A stretch of DNA of 64,000 nt from a virus. A program made the translations under genes and the position numbers. The notes below the pieces were generated by a model, which ran no database searches, had not been told where the DNA came from, and saw only the letters and a program-made list of their open reading frames with translations. The DNA lies in IMG/VR virus record IMGVR_UViG_3300037541_000632, positions 1 to 64,000 of that record; one strand, written 5' to 3'. Below are positions 31,133 through 39,670 of the stretch, one piece after another (position 1 is the stretch's first letter; every line of letters begins with the position of its first letter).

Positions 31133-31427
31133 ATTTATTTACTTTATCTACCATGCGCGCGTGCATGGCTTCAGCGTCTTTCCATCCACCAGAGCAGCGA
31201 TCTTGCTCATGATGAAGTTCTCCTCCAAAGACCATGGTCTCCCAAAGAACAGGAGGCCCATCACCAAAGCTATGGTCCAGTCCAAGGAATACTGTGGAGA
31301 CTTCCACACCATCAATCTTGTCAAAGGCAACACGACGCTTACTGATCGCAGCCATCCATGTTCCCCATTTAAGTAAATCAGGTTCTACTACGGGATTTTT
31401 GTTTTCGTCTAGAATGTATTTATTCAT
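31119..31427 (-). CDS. Conserved phage protein (VSTVFLGLDHSFGDGPP family)
   Basis: 102 aa. VSTVFLGLDHSFGDGPPVLW followed by ETMVFGGE and WKDAEAMHARMV is a very common phage signature. The function is not known. It overlaps the last unit of repeat array 2 by 8 nt. Confidence 0.75.
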   Translation of the reverse strand: MNKYILDENKNPVVEPDLLKWGTWMAAISKRRVAFDKIDGVEVSTVFLGLDHSFGDGPPVLWETMVFGGELHHEQDRCSGGWKDAEAMHARMVDKVNKYEKD

Positions 31428-31671
31428 AATTATTTACTTTGGTTTTAAGCTTATTGTTAATAATGCTCTTCACCGATTTGTAGGCAGAATTATCAACAGA
31501 ATCCCAAACAGAATCCCAAACAGAGTCTTTAATAGAATCCCAAACAGAATTATAAACAGAATGACGAACAGAATCCCAAACAGAATACAAAACAGAATTA
31601 CGAAAAGAATCCAGAACAGAATTCCAAACAGAATTATCAACAGAGTCACGAACAGAATCTTCAAATGTCAT
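31420..31671 (-). CDS. Tetrapeptide-repeat protein, array 2 unit 8 (last)
   Basis: 83 aa, MTFEDSVRDSVDNSVWNSV. The C-terminus departs from the family (YKSVKSIINNKLKTKVNNYE), as expected at the array end. Overlaps the next gene by 8 nt. Confidence 0.7.
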   Translation of the reverse strand: MTFEDSVRDSVDNSVWNSVLDSFRNSVLYSVWDSVRHSVYNSVWDSIKDSVWDSVWDSVDNSAYKSVKSIINNKLKTKVNNYE

Positions 31672-31867
31672 ATGCTTTTATTAGTGTGTTAATTGAATTA
31701 TCAACAGAGTAACAAACGGGCTTACAAACAGGCTTACAAACAGAGTTAAGAACAGAAGACCAAACAGAATTATAAACAGAATCACGAACAGAATACAAAG
31801 CAGAAGACCAAACAGAATTATAAACAGAATCACGAACAAAATCCCGAACAGAATCTTCAAGTGTCAT
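31661..31867 (-). CDS. Tetrapeptide-repeat protein, array 2 unit 7
   Basis: 68 aa. Contains a local duplication (YNSVWSSALYSVRDSVYNSV) and the variant CKPVCKPVCYSV, ending NTLIKAYDI. Confidence 0.7.
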   Translation of the reverse strand: MTLEDSVRDFVRDSVYNSVWSSALYSVRDSVYNSVWSSVLNSVCKPVCKPVCYSVDNSINTLIKAYDI

Positions 31868-32087
31868 ATGCTTTTATTAGGTTGGTAATTGAATTATAAA
31901 CAGAATCTTCAACAGAATCATAAATAGAATTCCAAACAGAATTACGAACAGAATCCCAAACAGAAATATCAACAGAATAATAAACAGAATAATAAACAGA
32001 ATTATAAACAGAATCCCAAACAGAATTATAAACAGAATCACGAACAGAATCCCAAACAGAATCCCGAACAGAATCTTCAAGTGTCAT
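31857..32087 (-). CDS. Tetrapeptide-repeat protein, array 2 unit 6
   Basis: 76 aa, very regular (VRDSVWDSVRDSVYNSVWDS), tail TNLIKAYDT. Confidence 0.75.
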   Translation of the reverse strand: MTLEDSVRDSVWDSVRDSVYNSVWDSVYNSVYYSVYYSVDISVWDSVRNSVWNSIYDSVEDSVYNSITNLIKAYDT

Positions 32088-32271
32088 ATGCTTTTATTAG
32101 GTTGGTAATTGAATTATAAACAGAATCCCAAACAGAATCCCGAACAGAATTATAAACAGAATGACGAACAGAATCCCAAACAGAATCCCGAACAGAATTA
32201 TCAACAGAATCCCAAACAGAATTATAAACAGAATAACAAACAGAATACAAAGCAGAATGCTCAAGTGTCAT
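32077..32271 (-). CDS. Tetrapeptide-repeat protein, array 2 unit 5
   Basis: 64 aa, MTLEHSALYSVCYSVYNSVW…TNLIKAYDT. Confidence 0.75.
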   Translation of the reverse strand: MTLEHSALYSVCYSVYNSVWDSVDNSVRDSVWDSVRHSVYNSVRDSVWDSVYNSITNLIKAYDT

Positions 32272-32467
32272 ATGATTTCATTAGATCTTTGATTGAATTA
32301 TATACAGAATCCCAAACAGAATTATCAACAGAATCCCAAACAGAATGACGAACAGAATCCCAAACAGAATCCCGAACAGAATTATCAACAGAATCCCAAA
32401 CAGAATTATAAACAGAAGTACAAAAAGAGGCACGAACAAAATAATAAACAGATTCTTCAAGTGTCAT
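32261..32467 (-). CDS. Tetrapeptide-repeat protein, array 2 unit 4
   Basis: 68 aa, MTLEESVYYFVRASFCTSVY…KDLMKSYDT. Its tail matches the array 1 type, hinting at exchange between arrays. Confidence 0.75.
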   Translation of the reverse strand: MTLEESVYYFVRASFCTSVYNSVWDSVDNSVRDSVWDSVRHSVWDSVDNSVWDSVYNSIKDLMKSYDT

Positions 32468-32567
32468 ATGCTTTTATTAGATTGGTGATTGAGTTATAAA
32501 CAGAATCTTCAACAGAGTCCCAAACAGAATTATTAACAGAAATACGAACAGAATCTTCAAGTGTCAT
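32457..32567 (-). CDS. Tetrapeptide-repeat protein, array 2 unit 3 (mini-unit)
   Basis: Only 36 aa: MTLEDSVRISVNNSVWDSVE then DSVYNSITNLIKAYDT. Same 11-nt overlaps at both ends. It shows that unit length can shrink by whole tetrads without losing the head or tail. Confidence 0.7.
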   Translation of the reverse strand: MTLEDSVRISVNNSVWDSVEDSVYNSITNLIKAYDT

Positions 32568-32763
32568 ATGCTTTTATTAGGTTATACACAGAATTATAAA
32601 CAGAATTATAAACAGAAACACGAACAGAATTACCAACAGAACGCCAAACAGAAATATTAACAGAATTACTAACAGAATCCCAAACAGAATTATCAACAGA
32701 ATTCCGAACAGAATTACGAACAGAATCCCAAACAGAATTCCAAACATATTCTTCAAGTTTCAT
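32557..32763 (-). CDS. Tetrapeptide-repeat protein, array 2 unit 2
   Basis: 68 aa, MKLEEYVWNSVWDSV. The second half (VNISVWRSVGNSVRVSVYNS) is nearly identical to the next unit upstream, so the pair is a recent duplication. Confidence 0.75.
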   Translation of the reverse strand: MKLEEYVWNSVWDSVRNSVRNSVDNSVWDSVSNSVNISVWRSVGNSVRVSVYNSVYNSVYNLIKAYDT

Positions 32764-32971
32764 AGGATTTTATTAGATTGGTGATTGAATTATATACAGA
32801 ATTATAAACAGAAACACGAACAGAATTACCAACAGAACGCCAAACAGAAATATTAACAGAATAATAAACAGAACTTTGAACAGGATTACTAACAGAATCA
32901 TTAACAGAATCAAGAACAGAATTACAAACAGAATTAAGAACAGGATCCCAAACAGAAGCTTTAAGTGTCAT
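32753..32971 (-). CDS. Tetrapeptide-repeat protein, array 2 unit 1
   Basis: 72 aa from the family ATG at 32971 (MTLKASVWDPV); a TTG further upstream also keeps the frame open. First translated unit of the array, 17 nt after the stop of the metallopeptidase gene. The tail is NLIKSYET. Confidence 0.75.
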   Translation of the reverse strand: MTLKASVWDPVLNSVCNSVLDSVNDSVSNPVQSSVYYSVNISVWRSVGNSVRVSVYNSVYNSITNLIKSYET

Positions 32972-32988
32972 ATGATTGTGCAAAGCTA

Positions 32989-33621
32989 TCAATAATACCG
33001 GGTGTGTTGGCCGATGCGTACACCTGCTTTTTTAAATATATTTTTAGTGTTTTTCATGTCAGTAAAGTAGTCAAGTGGTTGCAGTACAGTAGGTAATTGT
33101 TGTTCAAGTATAGTGTCACACACGCCTGTAAAACCATTATTCCAGTCTCGCCTAATACGGGTCCAAGAATAGAATAATAGATTGTTATTAGCGCAACGAG
33201 ATATAGCCGCAATATCCAATGGTAGGTTATGCGTCAAAGCCATACTCAATGCCATAGTTTCGGCATCATGCTCAAGCGCCAGTGTGTTTCTAAACGCTAA
33301 TTCTATCTCTGGTTTAGAAAGAACAATAGATCTGTTCAACCAGTTAATATATTTATACGTACCTTCCTTATGCAAATAATGCCATAATTCAGTCTTATCT
33401 CTGTGCTGAATGAAATGGGCATACTCGTGCAAAAATGTATATACACTAAATGATCCCTGTCCCATAGCCACAGTCAGTGAATTACGCGCAGCATCAAATG
33501 TCCCAGAGTATTTATTATTAATTACTCTCTTATTAGTTAAATGAACACTGATTCCATGTTGAATCAGTTCTTGTACTTTGGAGCCTATGAATTCGAGGCA
33601 CCTAGAGGGAATGGTATCCAT
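32989..33621 (-). CDS. HExxH metallopeptidase-like protein
   Basis: 210 aa. The zinc-binding helix FLHEYAHF puts His65, Glu66 and His69 in place; LEHDAETMA further on can provide the third ligand, as in ImmA/IrrE-like gluzincins. There is no signal peptide, so it acts inside the cell or virion. It overlaps the APS kinase gene by 37 nt and precedes array 2. Confidence 0.7.
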   Translation of the reverse strand: MDTIPSRCLEFIGSKVQELIQHGISVHLTNKRVINNKYSGTFDAARNSLTVAMGQGSFSVYTFLHEYAHFIQHRDKTELWHYLHKEGTYKYINWLNRSIVLSKPEIELAFRNTLALEHDAETMALSMALTHNLPLDIAAISRCANNNLLFYSWTRIRRDWNNGFTGVCDTILEQQLPTVLQPLDYFTDMKNTKNIFKKAGVRIGQHTRYY

Positions 33622-34100
33622 CTTTCTAAAATAGCGGAAAAGCTATCGAACATATATTCAATTTCCCGATTACCATCAATACTTGCCCATGGAGCAGGTA
33701 AAGCATCGACAGCGCCAACCAATTTAGTTTGGTCTGCATATGTATGAGGCTTGCGCTCCTTACATACACTTAACGAAGTGTTTACATAAACAAATTTAGT
33801 GTCAGGCAATAACTGCAGTACTTCATTCCTTTGCTCTTGGAATGGCGCACAAGCAGCAACTATTACAGCAATACCCAAGTCCTTGTAAGTCTTAGCCAGC
33901 CGGGTAATGCGACGAGTATTTTCTAATCTCGCATCTTTAGACAATCCAATCTCAGGCCAGTAATTATTTCTTAATTCATCCGCATCCAGCACTATGAATG
34001 TAATATGCCATGGCGCAATTAACTGCTGTGCATATCTGGTAATTGTAGTTTTGCCACTTCCAGATAATCCGTACAACCAAAGCACTGAATGCATATGCAT
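33585..34100 (-). CDS. cysC: Adenylylsulfate (APS) kinase-like enzyme
   Basis: 171 aa. P-loop GLSGSGKTT at 11-19, then the APS kinase landmarks LDADELRNN, IGLSKDARLENTRRITRLAK, IVAACAPFQEQRNEV and a C-terminal GAVDALPAPW. The family phosphorylates adenylylsulfate to PAPS, the sulfuryl donor. The adjacent upstream gene encodes a sulfotransferase, so the pair probably forms a sulfation unit. APS would come from host ATP sulfurylase. Starts at 34100 or 34094; overlaps the neighbour's stop. Confidence 0.8.
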   Translation of the reverse strand: MHMHSVLWLYGLSGSGKTTITRYAQQLIAPWHITFIVLDADELRNNYWPEIGLSKDARLENTRRITRLAKTYKDLGIAVIVAACAPFQEQRNEVLQLLPDTKFVYVNTSLSVCKERKPHTYADQTKLVGAVDALPAPWASIDGNREIEYMFDSFSAILERWIPFPLGASNS

Positions 34101-35716
34101 TATAATTTATAACCAAAGGTCGTGTACATAAATTGTTCACACCGTTTAATAGTCTCCCGGGATTCCATGGATATGGCATTACGATCATAGGTCTGACTAT
34201 TAGTGTGCGCAGGATCTAATTTAAGTTTACCTGAAATTAAATCCTTCATCACATTAACTTTATATGGTTGTCCAATTACATTTAAAAGGTTACGCAGGTC
34301 ACTAAACATATGCTCAGTGCGTCCAATTAATTCCACTTTATTATTGGTAGGAAAATTTGAATCCTTTCCCAGGTACCTACGAACTAATGTTGTGTAATGC
34401 CCAAGCCAGAACTGCCCATAATCCTTTAACCATTCATCAAATGAAGTAGTGGCGAGTTCAGCTGCTGAGAATCTAGAATGCGCAGTATTCATATTCCAGT
34501 GATAGAATGACATCCACCAAGCTACAGGATGACGAACAAAACTAAAGAATGGCTTACCATTCTCAGGCATCTGCGATGCAAATAAATGACCATAATGCGG
34601 CGTCTTAATTACCTGTGATTTGTCAGTAATCGCTCCTAATAGCCAAAGCGCAGTATTTAAAGTAGTACCACCACATTTAGGAATGTGAATGAAGTTACAA
34701 TGAGAGAGTAAATAGTTGGACATAGTATTAATTAAATCTGGGGGAGGTTGGGGGTTGGTGCTATTGCTATAGCTAATTAAATCTGGGTGAAACTGTCGGA
34801 TGAAATCTATTTTCTTAGCGGCATCACATGCATGCCCTGCAAAATGAACAATAGAATAACTCAGCTTATATTGATTTACGATATCTGCTCTAGCCCATAA
34901 ATGCACAGATACGAATTTAACATAGCTAGCTAATAAATGCACATTGGAAATACAGAACCAATTAAAGTAATGATTCAAGAATGCCTGCTCAAAGAAGTAT
35001 TCACCGGGCCAAGCTCTGGATAACCAATCCACATTATATAAATGCCGAAGCATCCGCACACTATTCACGAATAAATACTGACCAGCATTAAATGCATATA
35101 TTTCCTTATCCCGGAACTCATTCATTTTAGCTAAATCATAATCCACCAAATTATGAAACTTGGTATTATGCAAATGATCTGAATAAGAATGAATAGCCGA
35201 ATAAAATATATCTGGATCTAATTCCAAATTAAACAATTCACTAATCGGCTCCTTAGCCATAATATCCACATCCAAGAATAATACCTTTCCATAATCATTA
35301 ATATTCTTGAACTGATATATCTTCAATTTATTCATTGAAGCCTCAACACCATCCTTAGCCTCAGGCACAGAATGAAACAGTAAATTAAATCCTTTTAAAT
35401 CAATTACTCCATCACCAATCAATTTATTAATTTTAGTTTCAAACAAAGGAGAACATATAACCAATAAATCAAATGCATCATTTTTATCTTTATTAACAAT
35501 AGATCTTAAACAATACGTAAATAAATCAATATATGACTCACTATAATTAATAGTGAAGTAAATCAAGTTTTTCTTTCCCAGCGGTACATTACTGGAATTA
35601 AATGTATCCCTATACCGGGAATTTAATTCCTCCAGCAAATTATCCTCTGCATATAATCTTCCTTCGTTTTTACGCATTAATGCTGACGCGGGAACTGCTG
35701 GGTTTGTATTAATCAT
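34100..35716 (-). CDS. GT8-like glycosyltransferase fused to sulfotransferase
   Basis: 538 aa in two domains. Residues ~50-320 are a GT-A fold of GT8 type (NLIYFTINYSESYIDLFTYC, KVLFLDVDIMAKEP with the DxD at 149-151, NAGQYLFVNS). Residues ~340-538 are a sulfotransferase: 5'-phosphosulfate loop FIHIPKCGGTTLNTALW (342-358) and 3'-phosphate motif FSFVRHPVAWWMSFYHWN (391-408). One polypeptide could add and sulfate a sugar using PAPS made by the neighbouring kinase (inference). The gene stands alone after a 150-nt AT-rich gap. Confidence 0.82.
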   Translation of the reverse strand: MINTNPAVPASALMRKNEGRLYAEDNLLEELNSRYRDTFNSSNVPLGKKNLIYFTINYSESYIDLFTYCLRSIVNKDKNDAFDLLVICSPLFETKINKLIGDGVIDLKGFNLLFHSVPEAKDGVEASMNKLKIYQFKNINDYGKVLFLDVDIMAKEPISELFNLELDPDIFYSAIHSYSDHLHNTKFHNLVDYDLAKMNEFRDKEIYAFNAGQYLFVNSVRMLRHLYNVDWLSRAWPGEYFFEQAFLNHYFNWFCISNVHLLASYVKFVSVHLWARADIVNQYKLSYSIVHFAGHACDAAKKIDFIRQFHPDLISYSNSTNPQPPPDLINTMSNYLLSHCNFIHIPKCGGTTLNTALWLLGAITDKSQVIKTPHYGHLFASQMPENGKPFFSFVRHPVAWWMSFYHWNMNTAHSRFSAAELATTSFDEWLKDYGQFWLGHYTTLVRRYLGKDSNFPTNNKVELIGRTEHMFSDLRNLLNVIGQPYKVNVMKDLISGKLKLDPAHTNSQTYDRNAISMESRETIKRCEQFMYTTFGYKL

Positions 35717-35819
35717 TAAATTTATTTAAATAAATATACCTATCAATTATGACTCTCTTTTTTTATCTATCAGCTAAATAAAAAAAGATGATTGTAATAG
35801 CATGCATGCAATTTGTAAA

Positions 35820-35849
35820 TCCTGGGGTTGAAATTAATCAACCCCAGGA
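35820..35849 (-). terminator. Hairpin, probable terminator
   Basis: 12-bp perfect inverted repeat tcctggggttga / tcaaccccagga with a 6-nt loop, placed just after the 51-codon zinc protein gene. The T tract is weak. The AT-rich gap 35717-35819 otherwise shows nothing coding. Confidence 0.6.
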
Positions 35850-35867
35850 CATTAAGATACAGCTTAA

Positions 35868-36023
35868 TTACTTTTTCGCGACTACTTCGCTTCCACCTTT
35901 AATATTACCACACACAGTACAGCGATGACCTTTGCTGCACTTATTGTGGACTCGTTGACTTTTGCCATGCAGGGTATCTTGGGATGCATGGACGCAATTA
36001 CAGGTACGGACGGATACTGACAT
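35868..36023 (-). CDS. Small zinc-ribbon phage protein
   Basis: 51 aa: TCNCVHASQDTLHGKSQRVH then NKCSKGHRCTVCGNIKGG. Four cysteine ligands in CxC…C…CxxC order plus the QDxxHGKxxRVHN motif mark a common phage mini-protein. Function unknown. A/C-rich leader and terminator make it a complete small transcription unit. Confidence 0.7.
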   Translation of the reverse strand: MSVSVRTCNCVHASQDTLHGKSQRVHNKCSKGHRCTVCGNIKGGSEVVAKK

Positions 36024-36077
36024 ATTTGTGTGTTCTCTATTTGTTTGGTGTTTGGTTGACTATCAAATTCAATATTA

Positions 36078-36446
36078 TCAATTATAGGTAATGGCTCTGA
36101 TTTCTACTTGTCTAAGCAACTCCTCTCGGAACAAGGACAACTTACCATTTAAATTAAGGTTCATACCTTCAAATACATCAGGTTGCTTGGAAACGCGGTG
36201 ATATACCAGCTCGCGTAATCCCCACTTAAAGCAATTGTACAATGCAAGCTTAGCCGCACCTGCTGTATTAAATGCTGTCTTCCCGGACCACGTTTTAATG
36301 CGTATTCCTTTGTAGAAGATTCCATACAGCTGATGCGGTGCATTATTTCTCGAAGAAATATGCTGGTCTAAGCAATGCGTAACATAATCTTGCAAAGTTT
36401 CAGGGACTTCACTCATTTCTTCTACATCATCACATTCATTCATCAT
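36078..36446 (-). CDS. Hypothetical protein
   Basis: 122 aa. Acidic start (NECDDVEEMSEVPETLQDYV), then YGIFYKGIRIKTWSGKTAFN and a helical middle. No family recognised; overlaps the next gene by 11 nt. Confidence 0.5.
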   Translation of the reverse strand: MMNECDDVEEMSEVPETLQDYVTHCLDQHISSRNNAPHQLYGIFYKGIRIKTWSGKTAFNTAGAAKLALYNCFKWGLRELVYHRVSKQPDVFEGMNLNLNGKLSLFREELLRQVEIRAITYN

Positions 36447-36627
36447 CTTTTATTTCTTCGGCTGCTTTATACATAAAACATAATGTATCTAAAATAGCTT
36501 TTATAAACAAAACTATACATACCCAACCTGGAGCATCTGCTTCCAAGGCTGAAAATGCCGCAATGTACCACAAGGCAGCAATCACTTCTTCACGTTGTGA
36601 AGGTCTCCACACGGGTTCTTTTTCCAT
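36436..36627 (-). CDS. Small hydrophobic protein
   Basis: 63 aa with a long hydrophobic stretch (IAALWYIAAFSALEADAPGW, VCIVLFIKAILDTLCFMY). Probably membrane associated; no known family. Confidence 0.5.
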   Translation of the reverse strand: MEKEPVWRPSQREEVIAALWYIAAFSALEADAPGWVCIVLFIKAILDTLCFMYKAAEEIKDDE

Positions 36628-36636
36628 TGTTTTAAT

Positions 36637-36954
36637 TTATAATTGTTTACCATACTGCAGTTCTTTGATTTTCATCTTAGAATATGCCTGCATAAGCTCA
36701 TTCAACTCTTCACTATCACCGGTATACTCAGATGCCAGGATAATGTATAAATTACGCTTTAACGAGCTATCAGGTAGTTCGTCTATAACCAATTCCAACT
36801 GCTTTAAAGGATCAGCCGGATCCAGTATTGCTAAAGAAGCTTTTACAGCCCAAAAGCATAGGACAGTAATAAATAAAGCAGTGGCTAATACCATGAATAT
36901 GGCATAACAACCTGCTAATACAGATGCCAGTTTACTTGGCTTTTTTTGATTCAT
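36637..36954 (-). CDS. Single-pass membrane protein
   Basis: 105 aa, one strong transmembrane helix near residues 12-38 (VLAGCYAIFMVLATALFITV), then a soluble helical domain. No known family. Spaced 2 nt from the upstream gene. Confidence 0.55.
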   Translation of the reverse strand: MNQKKPSKLASVLAGCYAIFMVLATALFITVLCFWAVKASLAILDPADPLKQLELVIDELPDSSLKRNLYIILASEYTGDSEELNELMQAYSKMKIKELQYGKQL

Positions 36955-36956
36955 AA

Positions 36957-37334
36957 TTATTTAATTAACGAACTGATTTTTTCAAGGACGTACAGCCTAG
37001 GAGCTATTAACGGATAAAGCACATCCATGATCTGAACAGAGAAAGTGACTGCGCCTAAAATAAATGCAACAATATTAAAGATCGCAATAGGCAGACCATC
37101 CACGTCCTCTTCACAATACCATTTTTGTTTACAGTAAGTAACATGAAACCAGCTTGTGACTGCTACTAATAGTAAACCAAACAAGGGCGCGACAACTTCT
37201 GATGCTGCGCCCCAGGTAATGATTTCTTTTCCAAGCTCAGGTGTCTGAACTTCAATGAATTTAGCGACGTCTTCAGCGGTCTTCATTCCGCCATCCAACA
37301 ACTTCTTGACGTAAGGTTCGAGTGTCTCATTCAT
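36957..37334 (-). CDS. Two-pass membrane protein
   Basis: 125 aa. Helices around residues 45-65 (VVAPLFGLLLVAVTSWFHVT) and 82-105 (LPIAIFNIVAFILGAVTFSV); the soluble N-terminus is acidic. Coupled to the upstream gene by 4 nt. No known family. Confidence 0.55.
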   Translation of the reverse strand: MNETLEPYVKKLLDGGMKTAEDVAKFIEVQTPELGKEIITWGAASEVVAPLFGLLLVAVTSWFHVTYCKQKWYCEEDVDGLPIAIFNIVAFILGAVTFSVQIMDVLYPLIAPRLYVLEKISSLIK

Positions 37335-37864
37335 GGTTTGTATAAGAGTTTAAGTACTTTAGCGATGTCTTTGAATGACAAATTTAAATCGTCATTCAAC
37401 GCAGTTAGTGATTTAGCGTCGTCGTAATGGAACACAGGAGTACCGTCTATTTCAAGTTCTTTTTTATTATAAACGTTTACAAATACGCCTTTAGGCAGGT
37501 CACCGGAACTTCCTAAAATATTAAAAACAGGATTGTCACTCGCAAGGTAGTGTTCATCAAAATAATATACATCTGTCCCATCGCCTTTTTTGTCTTTAGA
37601 TGAAGAGTAAGTAATTAAACGTCCTTGCGTCTTACTCAAAACACCAAGGCAGCAGTATCCTAATTTACCAGTACTTAATTTTTCACATAGCGACCTATAA
37701 TTCTGTCTGTAATTACCGCTATTCAAAGCTGTAACCCAAGCTGTTAACCCGGGCAGCTTGATCTTTTTGTAATCACTTGGTAATGATACCAATACATTAA
37801 TGTTTTTACCTTTAGTAGTGGATTTGAATACTATTTCTTTTGTTTTACTTTTTTTATTTTTCAT
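37331..37864 (-). CDS. Conserved phage protein (YCCLGVL family)
   Basis: 177 aa. WVTALNSGNYRQ…LGYCCLGVLSK and the C-terminal LTALNDDLNLSFKDIAKVL are typical of a phage family of unknown function (YCCLGVL…ALND..G.SFxxIA). The N-terminal 25 residues are strongly basic. Confidence 0.65.
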   Translation of the reverse strand: MKNKKSKTKEIVFKSTTKGKNINVLVSLPSDYKKIKLPGLTAWVTALNSGNYRQNYRSLCEKLSTGKLGYCCLGVLSKTQGRLITYSSSKDKKGDGTDVYYFDEHYLASDNPVFNILGSSGDLPKGVFVNVYNKKELEIDGTPVFHYDDAKSLTALNDDLNLSFKDIAKVLKLLYKP

Positions 37865-37912
37865 AAGGCTGTCTTAATTTGTATTGTTTTTAACCAAGCG
37901 ACTCATGTTATT

Positions 37913-38368
37913 TTATTCTAAGTTGAAAATATATTTACTTCTTCCAAAGCCAAAGGTGACAGCGCTTATGCCTGTAGTTTCTCTTTTGGACGCCGGATCG
38001 CCTTTTACCATCTCTCTGCTAATGTATTCATAATCCAGAGTAAAGGTATTCTCTTTGATGAATTGAAAATATTTATACCAGGATTTAAATCCATATTTAA
38101 TTTTACAGTAAAAATGATTGCTCAACCATCTACCCCCGGGAAGGAAGGCGAACCAACCATAGCTAGCAATACGGTAGCCCATGTAAGCAGCTAACGGCTG
38201 AAAAATAAGGTTACGTACACTGTGGTTTATGCACAACAGGTATAGACATATAGTGGACGAAACAATAAATAGTATAAAGGCTGTTAAAAATTCTTTATCG
38301 CGCATTAAAGTTTTTATAACAGAAAGCAAATTTTTTATTTTGTCTTTAGTTTCTATCATGGAAACCAT
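37913..38368 (-). CDS. Membrane protein, unknown
   Basis: 151 aa with one transmembrane helix (FLTAFILFIVSSTICLYLLC) and a membrane-hugging segment (YMGYRIASYGWFAFLPGG). Downstream part soluble. No family recognised. Confidence 0.5.
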   Translation of the reverse strand: MVSMIETKDKIKNLLSVIKTLMRDKEFLTAFILFIVSSTICLYLLCINHSVRNLIFQPLAAYMGYRIASYGWFAFLPGGRWLSNHFYCKIKYGFKSWYKYFQFIKENTFTLDYEYISREMVKGDPASKRETTGISAVTFGFGRSKYIFNLE

Positions 38369-38373
38369 TGCGA

Positions 38374-38715
38374 CTATTCCTTTCTATTCTTCTGTAAAAT
38401 TAAAAGTTTGTTGTTTAAATCAATTTCAAGCGCATGCCCCTTGTTTTCTTCAACTGCAATAGAATGCTTATTAGCAAGTGCTAAAATAAATTGGTCCTTG
38501 AGAACAGAAACCGTTTTGATTTGCTCTTCAATCTGCTGCTCAATGTTAGCTACCATAGTAAAAAGAACTGTCTTTAGAGAACCTAACTGCAAATTGATAA
38601 TGTTGATAAAAGCACATTCGTCATCTGTAAGAAGGAATTTTGTTTTATCATCAGGCTTGATCAAGGGTGTCAAATCTTCACCCATGTTAAAAATTTCTGT
38701 TGTGATGGGTTTCAT
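38374..38715 (-). CDS. Hypothetical protein (TAG stop)
   Basis: 113 aa, helical (NIEQQIEEQIKTVSVLKDQF). It ends with TAG, showing that TAG is used as a stop in this genome. One nt from the upstream gene. No family recognised. Confidence 0.5.
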   Translation of the reverse strand: MKPITTEIFNMGEDLTPLIKPDDKTKFLLTDDECAFINIINLQLGSLKTVLFTMVANIEQQIEEQIKTVSVLKDQFILALANKHSIAVEENKGHALEIDLNNKLLILQKNRKE

Positions 38716-38716
38716 G

Positions 38717-39622
38717 TTAGTTCATCCAGGGTGCGACTTCAGTAGTCTTTGTTAAATTATACGCAGGCTTGTTATCATCAACTTTATGTACCGAAACATT
38801 ATCGTTTTCTACAATAATCATGCTCGCTTTGCTGACGTGACTCATCAAGGTTTTCATGACGTTTTGAGCTTTGTCCAGATCAAATTTTGGATTATTAAGA
38901 TCAAGCTTTTCAAGCTCGATAATCATATTTCTGACTGTATTAATTTTATTCAAATCCGTACAACCAGCCATTTTATACTTTGCTAAGTTGATCATTACAG
39001 ATCTACCACAGTCAAAACAGAATTGTTTATTTTCATCTTTAACATTCTCTATATACTTAATCGCAGCAGCGGACGCATTAGGATGCCGCTCCATGTCAGG
39101 CACAAAGCACATAACACCACACGAAGTACAAGGCTCGCTTTCTTGAAAAACAATGGCTTTGGCAAGCAATGTAGCTTCAAACAACTTACTGGGATCGCTT
39201 TTGATTTTCTCATAAAGCTTATCCAGCTTAATTTTAGTCGGCATAAACATACCAATGCTAGACTTTTTATGAAAATTTAATTCAACGCCATTTAAAACAA
39301 TCAACATTTCTGGCGTCACGCTTAAACTTTTATTTTCATATAAATTAATCAGCAGTTTATTTTTCATATAATTTTCACCGTTGAGTGCATAAAAATCACA
39401 GCCACTGTATGTTGCTGGATCTTTCTGCATTCTATTAACAAACTCTGCGTGAATCAGAGCACAAGAAGCATACCAAGTAAATTTACCGGTAGCTTCATCT
39501 TTAAGAATTGTCATTTGACCTTTTTTATTTAAACAAACACCAATAAAGGTGCGAGTAAAAACAAGTTGATCGTATATTTTGTCTAGAAGGATATTGAGGG
39601 GATTCTGTGTGGATGATGTCAT
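38717..39622 (-). CDS. Hypothetical protein with Cys4 zinc motif
   Basis: 301 aa. CTSCGVMCF…FCFDCGRSV gives two CxxC pairs ~45 residues apart, a likely zinc finger. The N-terminal half is mixed alpha/beta, the C-terminal 90 residues helical. No family recognised. Confidence 0.5.
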   Translation of the reverse strand: MTSSTQNPLNILLDKIYDQLVFTRTFIGVCLNKKGQMTILKDEATGKFTWYASCALIHAEFVNRMQKDPATYSGCDFYALNGENYMKNKLLINLYENKSLSVTPEMLIVLNGVELNFHKKSSIGMFMPTKIKLDKLYEKIKSDPSKLFEATLLAKAIVFQESEPCTSCGVMCFVPDMERHPNASAAAIKYIENVKDENKQFCFDCGRSVMINLAKYKMAGCTDLNKINTVRNMIIELEKLDLNNPKFDLDKAQNVMKTLMSHVSKASMIIVENDNVSVHKVDDNKPAYNLTKTTEVAPWMN

Positions 39623-39633
39623 ATAACTAAAAT

Positions 39634-39670
39634 AAAAGCCCCTGCCCGGAATTACCGGGCAGGGGTTTTG
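39634..39670. terminator. Bidirectional intrinsic terminator
   Basis: 11-bp GC-rich stem cccctgcccgg / ccgggcagggg with a 5-nt loop and A/T runs on both sides, so it can work on either strand. The stop codon of the 55-codon gene lies in its loop. Confidence 0.85.

Larger units (their letters stand above)
31420..32971 (-). repeat. Tetrapeptide-repeat gene array 2 (12-bp units)
   Basis: A 1.5-kb second copy of the same architecture as array 1: aacagaat-type 12-bp repeats, eight ORFs, each joined by the 11-nt catgacactt-type overlap. Here the tail is more often KAYDT than KSHDT, so the two arrays have evolved separately. They lie about 7.5 kb apart in the same orientation. Confidence 0.95.
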
